Shown: positions 31,929-43,929, counted from the first letter of the stretch. The stretch is DNA of 44,992 nucleotides from Gnetum montanum (GCA_015680685.1 MNCI01029261.1:1-44992), one strand, 5' to 3'. Program-made: numbers and translations. Notes: generated by a model from the sequence alone, not told the origin.

Positions 31929-32809
31929 AAGTTAACATTAGAATAAATTTTAGTAGTACCTCCATTCTTAGAAAAATTTTCTTCCAGGGTTTGAGGGTCA
32001 ACTTGTCAAAATGTGAAAATTTAAAGTCTACAATGTTGAGAGTATTATGGACAAGTCACTTGAAGTCCTTCATACTTGAAATGGAGGTTGAGAACTAGGT
32101 TTAGTACAAATGACATGGGAAGGTTGATCTAGAGGTAACACTGATGCTACATCAATGTTAGCATCACCTCAAACACAAAAAAAAATTGCATTCCTAACTT
32201 TTCTAGATCACCAAAATTAATGCTCATATGTTGGGTTATGGGTTGAAATAGTTCCTACATGCCTTCAAAGATTGGAAATAAGCCTTATGATGTTATTTTG
32301 GTCATTTTCATGCTCAAAATTCAAAAATATTATGTCAAAACCATACTTAGTCTTAATCACTGGTGAACCACAAAAGTGGATATAACAAGTTTTTCATGTT
32401 TAAACAAAAGAGAATCTAAGTTAGATACTAGGATCAACTATGGTAATAAATCATTGCTAAATATTGTAGCATCTTATTGGGAAGTGTTAAAACTTAAAAT
32501 GTTCTTTTTAATATTATTTATCCCTAATACATCTAGTTAAATTAGAACTTTATAACTCAACATTATCTACCATAATCAAACCCATAACTTGGAGCTTTCA
32601 AATCAAGAGTCTTACTACTAAGCTAAAACCTTGGTATGTCATAGCACTTTGTTGGCTAGTCATCCAAGTCAGAAGTGAACAATGAAATTGATGGAAAGAA
32701 ATTTCTGTTGTCAAACTCAAGGATTGATGTGGCTAATTTCATCAAAGATTTCAAATTTTCCTTTATGATAAAAGCTTAAATAAAAAATCTAAGTACTGAT
32801 TTTAGTTAT
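31929..32809. other. No gene recognised; probably decayed repeat DNA
   Basis: This is AT-rich with no domain-bearing frame. Its right end merges into a decayed gypsy integrase, so at least part is likely internal sequence of that element. Confidence 0.4.
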
Positions 32810-33125
32810 TAGAGATATTAAATATTCCTTGGAAAATAGTTTTTATGGATTTATTACTAGTCTACTTATAGTTAAAGGATTTTTTAGTCTTGGTAATGGT
32901 TGACAAATTTTCCAAATATGTTATCTTAATCATGTGTCTAACAACACGCATAGTTAAAAATACAATCATTTTGTTTTTTAATTAATTGGTTTGATATTTA
33001 AGACTTTCCACAAGCATAGTGTTATATTAAGACTCTAAGTCACTAAAAAATTTTGGTAGTTATTAGAAGAAAGAAAGCCATGTTGATGGTTCAAAGATTA
33101 TTTTCCTCCAAATCAAGGACTAAAG
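32810..33125 (+). pseudogene. Chromovirus-like Ty3/gypsy integrase core, decayed, part 1
   Basis: The frame reads LNIPWKIVFMDLL, then VDKFSKYVILI, with a decayed equivalent of the second catalytic Asp region (TSIVLY, DSKSLKNF). This follows the plant chromovirus integrase pattern (I-P-W-x-x-I-x-M-D-F, V-D-R-F-S-K). It differs from the Athila/Tat integrase of A and B. Stops and frameshifts are frequent. The gene breaks off near 33,125 and its C-terminal part lies at 35,240-35,800. Confidence 0.65.
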
Positions 33126-33741
33126 AAGTGTAGAGATCCCATAAAGTTTCATACTATCTTAACTATCATTATTTGTAATTTAGAACTACATAGCCTTTAT
33201 TCTCTATAAATTGTATCACAAGGATATGTAGGTAGCATGGGTTTTGGCTTTAGACACAATCACCTCTCCTACTCTTTAGAGAAGAAGGTTAGGGTAGTAT
33301 AGGATTGGTTCTTATTATCTTGTTTTAGTATCACATGTGTTTTTATTATGTTTATGTATCTTTTGTGTTTATGTCATGTACCTTAACACATATATGTTAT
33401 CCATGGCATACTTGCTACACTCCTAACTATAGTGTAGTGGATGTCATGTATTCTTACTATGTTTGCAAGTATTGTAATTACTGAGTTGTAGTCCATCTTG
33501 AGTCTACCCTCTATTTATTGGTGTTTTCAAGACTCAAGGATCATGTTGTAATATTTACTCATCATGCTAGTAACAAACTTGAGGTAATATTAATTATCAT
33601 TCATATACTAACAAGGCATCTGGAAGTTATTTTGTATCTCTATGTAAGATTAGATACATGGATTTATTTATGTGCACTTAAACCAATAGTTTAGGATTAT
33701 TTTAGAGTCTGGTGGCACATCATTGATGATGTAAACTTAGT
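33126..33741. other. Start of an insertion splitting the chromovirus-like integrase
   Basis: There is no coding similarity. TGTAGAGATCCC near 33,130 could be the start of an unrelated LTR. The segment continues on the other side of solo LTR C to about 35,225. Confidence 0.35.
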
Positions 33742-34416
33742 TGATGAGTGGCAAGGTACCCCTACGTCCAACCATATGAATCACGAAGTATTCACGTGCG
33801 ACTCGGTCGAATTCCGTAGACTTTATCGTTTCAAGTTCACTAGCTCTTTTAGGAAGTGAATCTAGCCTTAAGGTCAATCGTTGTCCTCCCAATTACACTC
33901 GNTGCTACTGGGCGTACCAAACAATAACACTGCTAGGATTACCAAGTGAATACATGTTACGCTCGAAGCAGTCATACTTATGTATTTAATCTATCTAGCT
34001 TAATAATTCTCATTAACTCAATTGTTGGAAAATAATTAACAAATAATTAAAAACATTGAATGCATAAATAAGAGAGCTAATCTATCTGAAGTGCTACAAG
34101 GTTTATTAGAAAGCTTATCTTTATTGTTGCACACACTGTCGTGCTTAGGTACAACAATGCTCAAATAAAGATCTGTACACTCAATGACTCCTAGTACAAA
34201 CACTTGGGGAGTAAATTCTAACTTTCGAATGGAAAAAATGCAAGAGATTTGCTACAATTGAAATCTGGACTCCAATAAATGCGGCAGGTAGACATGTATT
34301 TATAAGCGATGGATAGACACCACATCGATGAGGCATTGTTGACATAGGTCAAAATGTGTTGATGGGGCCTCGTGGATGAGGCATCATCGACGCAGCCAAC
34401 CAACAACAACTCATCA
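33742..34416 (-). mobile_element. Solo LTR C of the TGATGA family
   Basis: It reads TGATGA...TCATCA on either strand and is flanked by the 5-bp duplication TTAGT at 33,737-33,741 and 34,417-34,421. The minus orientation is shown by the U5 end (CGTGAATACTTCGTGATTCA and TATGGTTGGACGTAGGGGTA on the minus strand) near 33,755-33,800, and by a minus-strand TATAAATA at 34,297-34,304. U3 carries degenerate GTCGATG-type motifs like B's. No internal region remains, so recombination between two LTRs probably removed it. Confidence 0.93.
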
Positions 34417-34421
34417 TTAGT

Positions 34422-35224
34422 GCAATGCATTACCTTGTTCTTATGCACTAGCTCACCTAGTACGCTAATGCATTTGATGCATTGTCATGTGTGTGCTACT
34501 ACACCACCTTCATTATAATTTCAAAAACTATAAATACCCTAGGATAAAATCCTAAAGGAACATTCTTTTAATAATTTTATCTTCACATTTTTTTGATAAG
34601 AGCTTCTTCTCCTCACTTAGGTAAGTATGTCATTTATCTTCCTTTGTATTTTTAAGTCATCACTTCACTATGTAGTGAGATTCTATTTGAGGGTCGCCAT
34701 GGTTTTACATCCTAGAATCATTTGGTCAATGCAAATTTAAGTGTTTGCACAATTAATAAAACTCAATTTGATTTCCTTAAAATTTCCAATTAAATTTATA
34801 AGTTATAATTAAAGTAATTTTAAAAAAAAATTAGCTTAGTTGTATGGAGCTATGTGGAATGGTGTTGGACCATCAAGGCTATGACTAAGGCTATTTTATC
34901 ACTTTTTTATAATAGTTTGACACCTATTCCATAAGGGATTACGACATAATTTATGTGTGTATCTAATTTCTGTGTTCCACATGTCTCATAAGGGATTGTA
35001 ATGACTTTTAATTATTATTTTATTCTTGACATTTATAAAATACATAAAATTTATAAAGATATCATTTCCCTATCATGGAAACACAAGTTCTTTCATTTGT
35101 ATCATATGTATTAGAATATTTTCATTTATTATATACTACGATATACATAACTGAACTTTTCAATTCATATTCCCATCATTTTCAATGTTTATGACTAGTT
35201 CGTTACAAGTACTATTGATGGACC
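34422..35224 (+). promoter_or_regulatory. Promoter/LTR-like DNA right of solo LTR C
   Basis: TATAAATA at 34,529-34,536 precedes a pyrimidine-rich stretch with a donor-like TTAG/GTAAGTATG near 34,620. No gene of the plus strand follows. With 33,126-33,741 it may form an old unrelated solo LTR; I could not find its ends or target duplication. Confidence 0.35.
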
Positions 35225-35239
35225 TTTTGTGGTCTCAAC

Positions 35240-35800
35240 CAAGGGTCCTTCTATCACATACAAATGGCCAAAATGAAATGATTAAGAAAATGTTAAAAGA
35301 TTATTTATGCCACTTCATTCATCATGAATAGAATAAGTGGATGGATTTGTTAGAGGTAATACAATTAAAATAAAACTTACATAAGTCATTTGCTTTAGAA
35401 ATGTTTACAGAAAACGTGATCATGAATTGACAACCAACTAGTTCACAACTATTGGAAACCTTCTTAAGAGGCTAAAACCCCTAACTAGATAACCTTATGA
35501 GAGCTTAAACTAGTTTCCTTTAAATTGCATAATCATATTAGGAAATGGTTGTAGGACATACAAAGAAAGAAGCAAACAAAAAAGAAGACCATAAGAGTTT
35601 CATGTAGAAGATTGACTATTCCTAAAAATGGGATATGTAAATCAATTTTAATCCAAAAATAATATCACTCAAAAATTCTTAAGAAGTTATGATAAGCCTT
35701 TTAGGATGATAGAATTTATTAATCCAATGACATACAAAATCCAACTATCCTCTCATGTGCCAAAAGTGTATCATGTTTTTTATATGTGTATCTTAAAATC
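35240..35800 (+). pseudogene. Chromovirus-like Ty3/gypsy integrase C-terminus, decayed, part 2
   Basis: The frame reads HTNGQNEMIKKMLKDYLCHF, equivalent to the H-x-Q-T-D-G-Q-T-E region with the catalytic Glu. It continues NKWMDLLEVIQL and LHKSFALEMF. At 35,680-35,790 comes LRSYDKPFRMIEFINPMTYK and VYHVFYMCILK, the GPY/F-like module that ends chromovirus integrases. Stops interrupt it several times. It continues part 1 from before 33,125. Confidence 0.7.
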
Positions 35801-36291
35801 TATTACTCTAGATGTTGTAGAATCTACAACAATAGAAGCTCATAAATTCCCAACCATTGAAATGGTAGAGGGATGATAAATTTAGTATTTAGGAAACCTC
35901 CACATAATTAGGTATGGTTAATACTTGAAAGAATAATTCTTTGTATATTAATAGGGTATATCTTCCATGATAGATATATGGAAGTTTTGGAATTTTTTAA
36001 AAAATAAAACAAACATAATCCCACTTAAAAATGAGTTTGAGCTACTTTTATGACTCATGGATAAGTGATCCTATCACTTCCTTTTTATAGAGTATATATA
36101 ACTTGCAAACAAAAGTGAAAAAAATAAAATGGAAAAAAATATGTACATGAGAGGGTGAAGTAGATTTGAGATGAAATATCTTAGAGAAGTGGAACATTCT
36201 AGTATATTCATCCTATTCACCATTAGGTGCACTTTGATGTTGGTATCATGTTCTCGATATATACTATACATATTATAATTACACTTAATAG
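35801..36291. other. No gene recognised
   Basis: This AT-rich DNA lies between the integrase remnant and the LTR of element G; it may be the 3' region of the chromovirus-like element. Confidence 0.4.
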
Positions 36292-38004
36292 TAACAAGTG
36301 AAGAATGCCCCCTACTTCCAACCATACAAATCACAAGTGTTCGCACATGACTTGATCATAATTTGTGGATTGAACTAGTGAAGTTTATAAATAGTTAATC
36401 ATGATTGTAGGTTTTTATCTTCATAATTATAACTATGTTAATCTTAATTCATATCGCTACGTGTGATTGAGGCATATGATTAATGTTGTGTGGCCATGAT
36501 TAAAATACTGATAAAATATTAAGATTTATTCTAATTAATATAAATACAAAAATTAAAGTCTAAGATAGCCTAGACAATAAACATATGTTCCTAGTTTTTT
36601 GTGCATATCCCAGAGTCACATAATTATTACTAGGTTACTAAGTATTTATGAATGGGCATACCAAGTAAAAACGCTACTAGGATTACTTAATGATACATGT
36701 ATATGCTCAAAATCAATTATACTTATTTTACCATATCTAGTATGTGATGGAAAAGTAAACATTAAGGTAACAACGTGGAAAATATATTGCAAAAAAAGTA
36801 AATGCTATGCTAAATTAGACTGATGCAATAGAGTAGAACAATATCGGCCTTTATTGTTGTTCATGTAATGTGTCCAAGTATAGTGCACTCAAATAAAAGC
36901 TTTGTATAATTACTTCACACCACATTATAGGTACTCACTGACTAATACTAAGCCTATGAATTTAAATTGATAGAGTCTTGCAAAAATTAATGACTTAGAT
37001 GTTATAAATGTAGTAGGTGGCTTCTTTATGTAGGTACTTATGATTGCTACCTTAATGTTAATGCATCAACTTAGCCTTGTCTACATTGATGCTAATGCAC
37101 CATCGCTAATGCACCATCATGGCCAACTGATGAATCATATTTTCCATAGGCCCCAATATCGGAACCCTAATATTGGAGCAAAAGTGACGATATCAAATAC
37201 CTGATATTGTGGGGTCTATTTTTGCTAATAAATATACATGTGCCTATCATGTATTTGGCATCTTTTGATCATTTTGGTAGCTAGACTCTTGCACTTTTAT
37301 TCCATAGTCTTAGAGAATAGTCAGTGAGTGCCCACAGTATGGATTTGAGTCAATTGTACAATGTCTTATTCAAGTGGCAATGTACTTGGACACATTCCAT
37401 TAACAACAATAAGATTAAGATTTCTTATTCATTATAGCACTTTGACTTAGACTAAATTTACTTTTAATGCAATTTATATTCCATGTACTTAGTTAATATT
37501 TACATTTCCATGCATGTTAATGAATTGGTGGAATGAGCATAACTAGTTTCGAGTGTAAACACATATTCCCTTGGTAATTCCAGTAGTGTTATTGCTTGGT
37601 TTGCCCAATAGTGTAGTGCTTGGTAATTCTAGTAGTGGATACATGGGTTCAAGACGTGTATAGCAAGATGGAAATAGAAACTCATCATCCATAGGCTAGT
37701 TTAGAATTTATCTTTCCATTGGTAATTAGATTAAATAATTAATTTCTCTATTATCATTAGGAGTAGCATAAGGCCAAAACAATAGAAACAATCATATGCC
37801 TCACTTTTGACTGAACCATATGTGACAAAGTTACCACTAGTCCAGGTGAAAAGGCAATGAACTGTGATCAAGGCATAATGATCTAGATACCACAACTAGT
37901 CCCATCCATAGAATTCAACTAGATCATGTGTCAACACTTGTGATTCGTATGGTTGGACATAAGGGGTACCTGCTACTCATCACCAACCAAAATACTATTC
38001 ATCA
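36292..38004 (-). repeat. 3' LTR of element G, interrupted by solo LTR E
   Basis: In minus orientation the LTR starts TGATGA at 38,004 and ends in degenerate form at 36,292. The U5 block (minus-strand TTGTATGGTTGGAAGTAGGG) lies near 36,308-36,335. Removing E and one CCAAC copy leaves about 853 bp, the size of the other family LTRs. On the minus strand, AACTTAAGGACGGGTTTTAG and TTTTGAAAATA precede it. These match the aORF tail and polypurine tract of B, with the G-run decayed mainly to A. Confidence 0.8.
37128..37982 (+). mobile_element. Solo LTR E of the TGATGA family, nested in the LTR of G
   Basis: This 855-bp LTR starts TGATGA and ends TCATCA, flanked by CCAAC at 37,123-37,127 and 37,983-37,987. 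U3 has AATATCGG and CGATATC motifs, more like element F than B. The U5 block (GATTCGTATGGTTGGACATA) lies at 37,941-37,960. It interrupts the U3 of G's LTR. Confidence 0.95.
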
Positions 38005-38015
38005 TATTTTCAAAA

Positions 38016-39432
38016 TTGACTAAAACCCGTCCTTAAGTTTAAAAAAATTGGAACAAAGTTTGTTTATAAAATTTTGTAAGTGACTAACTAACTAATTAGA
38101 CTTTAGTACCACATTATAAATTCTATTCAAGTGTCTCACTATTTAACAAAATATCAAAATTTTAACACATGATTCATACAAATTGAGCATGATTACAAAA
38201 ATTCCCAAGGTAGATTCCATAATTTGTTCATATTGATGAAGGCTTCTCTTGCCTTCATGGCTCTGGTGGTTGATCTATTACTACTATTTCTAGGCTCTTT
38301 AAGAGAAATGTTTTAATTAAGGCTCTCATCTTCTTCTCTTTATCTTGATATCATGGACACTCTAGGTCAATTTGCCTAGAGCTAGCATGGAAGGACCTTT
38401 TCAAGGATAACATAGAGTTGGAAACATATAATGTGTGTTGATAAAATAGGTTGCAAAATTTGTGCACTCAATGTTAAACATTATCATCTTAGCCAGTCGT
38501 TAGTCATTCTTTTGGCCAAATTTTCTATGACATCCCTTTCATTAGTAAACTTGGCCCTTGGAATTTCAAACTTTGTATTAGTAATGTGTAGTTTCTATAA
38601 TGCTTCATTGTAAATATTCTATTCATTTTCATAAAGTACAAATATCATAGCAACTTATTTTTCCAACTCTATTTAAAGCCTTTAAGTAATTAGCATTGCT
38701 AGATTTTCATATCATAGGTTGGCAAGCTCAATGTATTGGATCATGTCCTCAATTTGTAGTTCCTTAATATTAATTTTAGTTTGATTCATGGCTATGATTC
38801 CATCTAGGTGGAATTATTAATTAGGATTAGGAAACTTCTAGAAGACATGTTTAGATTTTTTTCTCATTCTGATTATTTTTTACTGATTTCTTTCTATAGA
38901 CTCATCTCATCTCAATAGTAATGCTTGATGGCCTCATTCTATCATGCTACAATTTCTATTATTAACTTTTTCCATATGGTTCTAACCTATGTACATATAC
39001 ACTTACTCATGCTAACTACTTTTAGAGGTCCTTTAAATGATTTTTCAATTAATTTTTTTCTTTTTTAATACTTTGCAACTTCTTATATTCAATAGTAAGG
39101 CTCTTGTTTTTCTCTGTCAACATGGCAATGTGTTTTTCTAAGGCACAAAACATAGCATCAACTTAGAACACATCCCACATGGCTTTCTCCTTTTCCAACT
39201 TCACTTGATGTTGCTTAGTTGTCAATTGGTTAAATGCATCATCTTGGGATAGGCTAAACTAGTGGACAATTGGGATAGGTAGCTGGACACAAAGTTGCAC
39301 TACCTCATTCTACAATTCCTAGTTTAACAACTTCACTTGTTGTAATTGGACCTTCAAAATAGCCAACTTTCCCTTAATTATGATGAGTTTAAATTGTGTT
39401 TCTATGATATCTTTGATACTATCAAATATATC
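38016..39432 (-). pseudogene. aORF of element G, C-terminal part, decayed
   Basis: Minus-strand frames resemble the coiled-coil and tail parts of B's aORF. IFDSIKDIIETQFKL and KGKLAILKVQLQQVK near 39,320-39,430 match IFDLLDNITATHSEL of B. DKEKKMRALIKTFLL and DQPPEP near 38,250-38,350 match its KEEKMRALLEAF and Pro-rich tail. There are stops and frameshifts. The copy is broken at 39,432 by insertion of F, so its N-terminal part should lie beyond the right edge. Confidence 0.7.
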
Positions 39433-40293
39433 TGATGAGTGGCAAGGTACCCCTACATTCAACCATACGAATACAAGCATTCACGCACGATCTGGTCGAA
39501 CTCCGCAAACGGGATAGTTGTGGTATCTAGATGGTTACACGTTGATCATAGTTTGCTGTATTCTCATTTAGATTAGTATTTGATTTGTCACGTATGATTT
39601 ATTCTAGAGTGATGTGTATGATATGGGCCTAAACTAGTGCTACTCCTAGAGGCAATGGAAAATAACTTTGTTTTAAGCTAAGAGGGAGTGGGAGAAGAGA
39701 ATCTAAGCTATCCTAAGTGCAATGAGCATCCATCCTTAATCATTCCTACACATTTTGGACCTCATGTACTACTTCTAGGATTACCAAGCGTATATTACTT
39801 GAGAACTCCTAGATACACTACTAGGTTACCAAGTAGTCACACTTAAATGCTCATGATTAAGTCGTACTCATTCTGCATTTAATAATAGGGATAGTAAAGG
39901 AAGGTAAAGAAACATTAATTAAGAAAGAAATAAATAACAATAACAATTAAGAAATTAAAACTAAGTGAATGCTACAATGATGGAGTAATCTTGATCTTTA
40001 TTGCTAGTCATGTGCATGTCCAAGTACGTCACACTCGAATAAAGGTTCTGTACAATTACAATCATCACACTGAGGGCATGCACTGGGGAAAGAGTTGAGA
40101 TGAACTAAAAATGAACAAAAATACTCTACTTCTATACTGACCTACTCTGACCCTTCTTGTGCATCCAAAGGTGTATTTATAGTCTTACACAGGAGTCCCG
40201 ATATCGTGTATTCAATATCATTAGCCAGGTTGCAATATTGCGTATTCGATACCACAGATCTGATATCGAAGCTTGATAATTCATGGTTCATGA
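39433..40293 (-). repeat. 3' LTR of element F (861 bp)
   Basis: In minus orientation it ends TCATCA at 39,433 and begins TCATGA at 40,293, probably a mutated TGATGA. The U5 block is at 39,441-39,499. Minus-strand TATAAATA is at 40,174-40,181. U3 (40,195-40,275) holds several GATATCG/ATATTGCG-type motifs, unlike B's GTATACG type. Confidence 0.9.
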
Positions 40294-40303
40294 TACCCCC
40301 ACG
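40294..40303 (-). promoter_or_regulatory. Polypurine tract of element F
   Basis: On the minus strand CGTGGGGGTA immediately precedes the LTR, after CTCAAGGATGAGTTTTCATT. It matches the same sites in A and B. Confidence 0.85.
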
Positions 40304-40473
40304 ACTGAATGAAAACTCATCCTTGAGGTGAAAAAAATGAGAACAAGTTCCATTGATTACACAATGGATAGGTATGGGATTATTGACTAGCTAGAAATTT
40401 ATTCATGCCGCAGTGGAGAGTTGAACACAACAAAATTGAGACACAGACACAAAATTATGAAATTTATGGGAAC

Positions 40474-43285
40474 TCATGTGGTTCATGGTGGTGGTGGTTC
40501 CTCCATGGGTCTCTTCTCCTTGTCTTGTGCTCCAGGCTTTGGAAATTAATGGCTCTAAAGGAGTGCCTAGAGCTTTTCCTCTTCAGTTTGGGGATCCTAT
40601 GCCATCCATGCTAATGCTCCAATGTTTGATGGAATCAACACCTCCCATGGACATGACAGTTGTGAGAACATCTGGTTGGCCTTGACATACTAAGCCACAA
40701 ATAGCTGTCATTCCTCTTCATAGGCTCTAGCTTTACCCTTATATTCCTGGTAATTTGTAAGTCATCGAGCCAAGTCTACCATGACATCTTTTTATCCTTG
40801 GTAGTTAGTTTTGACCACCTCTAACTTAGAATTCACCACTTCTAATTTCTATAGCGTCTTCTTATGCTCAGCAAATTCTATTTCATACATCACATAGGTG
40901 GTTGCTACCTACTTCTCTAGCTCTGTTCTCAGGTGGCCTGCTATTAACATGGCTAGGTTGGCATACCACAGGTTTGCCAACCCCATGTACTCCATAAGAT
41001 CTTGTATCTATAGGTCCCAACTTTTGAGTTCTTCTTGTGGACGAATGCATAGGTATCCAATATGGCCTGCCAATTAGTGTTTTGAGCACTGGGAGTGTTG
41101 ATATGGGCCTTGGCCATATGGATTTATTTTTCTATTACTTGTTTATACATCCCCACCTAATCCCTGAAGTGTTCCTTTATCTTCTCATGTCGCTTAACCT
41201 CATTTTACCATGTGCTTATTTTAATTGCCTTTTTGCCATGCGCTTATTTCAATTGCCGTCTTTTGATGGATTGGGCATACCTTCTCCATTGAAAGGGTTT
41301 GATTTTCTTTGGCCAAGCGATTCATCTCCTAGTTGACGCTAACTAATCATTCTCGTAATTGCTAAAAGTTTTCTTTGAGAACATTCCTTTATTTTTCTAT
41401 GGGGGTCAACTAGAGATTGTCAGCGACAAGTTGTTTATTCTACTCTTGTAAGGCCTTGAGTGCTTTGGCATGTGCATACATTTAAGCTTGTGCCTTGGAA
41501 GCATCTTAATCAGCCTTCTTTTTCTCCTCCACCACTCTTTTATTTTCTACCAACAATTTATTAAGCTGCTCAGTCCAAAAGGACTCTAACTAGTTTTCGA
41601 GAATGAATTGAGATGGGTCCTGCTATGCAGCTTACAGGGTGACAAGCTTCTCTTGGAGTCTTTCCAACTCTGCCTTTGCATGCTCAACCCTGATCTTTGC
41701 CATAATTAGCTTCCCTTTTGTGGAGATGAGGTCTGATTGAGTTACTGTGACATCTTGAGGAATGTCAAATAGGGACATCATCACTTGTCCTATCTGCGCC
41801 AACCGATCGAGAACATCCTCATGCTCCGCAAGAGTCAGTGGGGGACCAACCAAAGTTTGAGCATTGCGTGCTCCCATAAAGTCTACTGGTGGCACAATAG
41901 GGACATTGAATGATTCTTTTATGTGGTTCATGACCACTTCTATGGCTCCCATTGCATCTTGGTGCTGCATGACCACTACTATGGCCCCTTTACCAGTTTC
42001 TAATTACACCTAAAAAGATGCAATGTTCCCTAAGATCTATTGTTGATGTCTCTCCTTCTATTTGAATTAATACCTTACCCTGCGACTGATCGATTGAGAC
42101 CATGGATCATACAACATCGTTTATGACCCTGAAGAGATTAGTCTCATCACGGCTTCCCTAATTGACTGTCTCAGCAATGGCCCTAAGATGGCTCATCGAT
42201 GGTCGATAGTCTTGTGGTGGTGGTGGCGGTTGGTCTTGCTAGCCTATGTTGGGCCCCACTTCCTTTTGTTGGCTGGGCCTTGTGCTTGGAAGTTGGCTAA
42301 GCCCTATAGTTTGAGGTGTAGTGGGCCCCATCATCTATTCTTGTTCAAGCTCTAGTGTCTCACCAGCACTTTTCCTTGGGACTGGTGGCTTCAGTAATTC
42401 AGCAAATGAAGCATTTTGGGCCCTTCTTGGGACATCATTGGTGTACCCTAGAATTCCAGCATGTTGGCACAGCTTCCTGATGAGACAAGGGAAGGGAAAT
42501 GCAAAATTTCCCATCTTGCATTCTTCGAACCACCTCAAAATCTCTATAAGATATAAATGGGGTAGGTTGGCATTAACCTTGCCCATCAATATAGCACTTC
42601 CTCTAGCCGCATACGTGGAGATTTTGTTCAATCCTTTTGTGGGGAAGATGTGATAAGTGCTGATCTTGAAATAGATCCTCACTTCTAGTGTTCACTCTCC
42701 ATACACTTTGTCTTCCTTTTCGTATGCCCTTTTCAATTAGATCTTACATGCATCAGCAGCAGAGCGAGTGGGCAGGTGAGCAACTTTTGGCCCTGTATTC
42801 AAAAGATTTAACACTTTCAAAATGGCTTTAGCAGAGAAATCCACAGAAACACCACCAATATCAATGGTGGTGCCTTCTTCTTTATTGTGCCAAAATTGGT
42901 ACTTCTCTCCCAAGTACCAGGCACCACTTTCAGAGAGAATAGGCCATAATGGGGACCCTTTGAGTTGATCCTTGATTGCCTTAGGAGTGAACTCAGTGAA
43001 AGGTCCAAAGTTGAGTTCCACAATCATGGCTGCTGATGTGGACCTTTCATGAATCGCCTAAACACATTCTGGGGATAATATGAGATGTTGTCCTTGTTCA
43101 GGTGCTCCACCGACTCCTCCTTTAGCCTGTCCCAATTGCACAGTAATAGGAGGCTCTTGATGGATGCTGAATGATTATGCTTCCTATTCTATATGTTCCT
43201 AGAGAGATGCCTAGCCTCTACCTCTCCTTGGTCATTTGGAAGCACCTTGAGAGGGTCCTCCTTGCTATCAACCTTTTTGGGCGAT
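40474..43285 (-). pseudogene. aORF of element F
   Basis: This is homologous to B's aORF along its length. The N-terminal domain has ELNFGPFTEFTP, SGAWYLGEKYQFW and FPFPCLIRKLCQHAGILGY. The coiled-coil part has SLFDIPQDVTVTQSDL (41,632-41,976 frame) and YMGLANLWYANLAM (40,900-41,020). The tail ends with EPPPP before the stop near 40,474. The frame starts at 43,285 right after a TGATTGCAG acceptor; the initiating ATG of B is ATC here. In-frame stops are again mainly at Gln/Arg positions of B, and there are a few indels (for example between 41,976 and 42,335). No signal peptide is visible. Confidence 0.8.
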
Positions 43286-43294
43286 CTGCAATCA
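43286..43294 (-). promoter_or_regulatory. 3' splice acceptor before the aORF of element F
   Basis: The minus strand reads TGATTGCAG directly before the aORF start, the position of B's TTTTTTTTCAG acceptor. The matching donor in F could not be fixed. Confidence 0.5.
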
Positions 43295-43800
43295 CATAGG
43301 GTCATTTATTAGTAAGGTTACCTAAAAAATTTGATTTATACCTTACTTCTTGCCTTTAATAGATTCATGTCTTGTTTAGTATGATCCAGAGTTAGAGAAT
43401 TTTATGAGAATTTCCCCTAAAATTTTTTATATTGGGCCCAATTTGATTATGTGGCTCCAAAATTTAATTCTCATGGTGTGGGTGAAGAGATAAAATTGAT
43501 TTGGCAATGTGTTTAACATTTTTACAGTCATTTACCCTTTATAATATCCTTTAGGTGATGATGAATTTCAGAAAAATTATGTGCAACTTGGAGCGTAACT
43601 TTCCCTAATGACTAAATTAAACACTCCGGGTTTAAACAAGTTCGATCGAAATGGAAATCAGAGCTTTAATGAGCAAGTTATGGATGTTTGAACGATAGGT
43701 GTGCAAGCTAAAAATTTGTGGAAGAAAATTTGAACAACTCCCCCCGTGTGAACAGTGCAAAATAATGTTGACGTGCATGGGGGGGTGGGGGGGGGGAGCA
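43295..43800 (-). other. aORF leader/intron region of element F
   Basis: This is non-coding, AT-rich DNA between the promoter-like block and the aORF. C-runs on the minus strand (43,779-43,796, G on plus) lie at its upstream end. Confidence 0.5.
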
Positions 43801-43827
43801 GGTCCATACATATAGCTTTTATGGACA

Positions 43828-43925
43828 TGATATCGCGTACCCAATAGCGTGAACCTAATATCGCGTACCCAATAGCGTGAACCTGATATCGCGTTGGATC
43901 CGATATCGGGTACTTGATATTGCAG
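43828..43925 (-). promoter_or_regulatory. Promoter-like repeat block upstream of the aORF in element F
   Basis: A 28-bp tandem unit (ATATCGCGTACCCAATAGCG followed by TGAACCT) occupies 43,830-43,857 and 43,858-43,885, with a partial third unit and another GATATCG at 43,902. The motif GATATCGYGTAYYCAATA is shared with U3 of F's LTR (40,200-40,217), the differences being C/T only. B has its own, different, LTR-like motif at the same relative position. Confidence 0.6.
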
Positions 43926-43929
43926 CCCA

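Noticed and set aside
36292-38004. 5' LTR of a minus-strand element
   Set aside because: The sequence left of 36,292 is not a primer-binding site, whereas a decayed aORF tail and polypurine tract lie on the right, so it is a 3' LTR.
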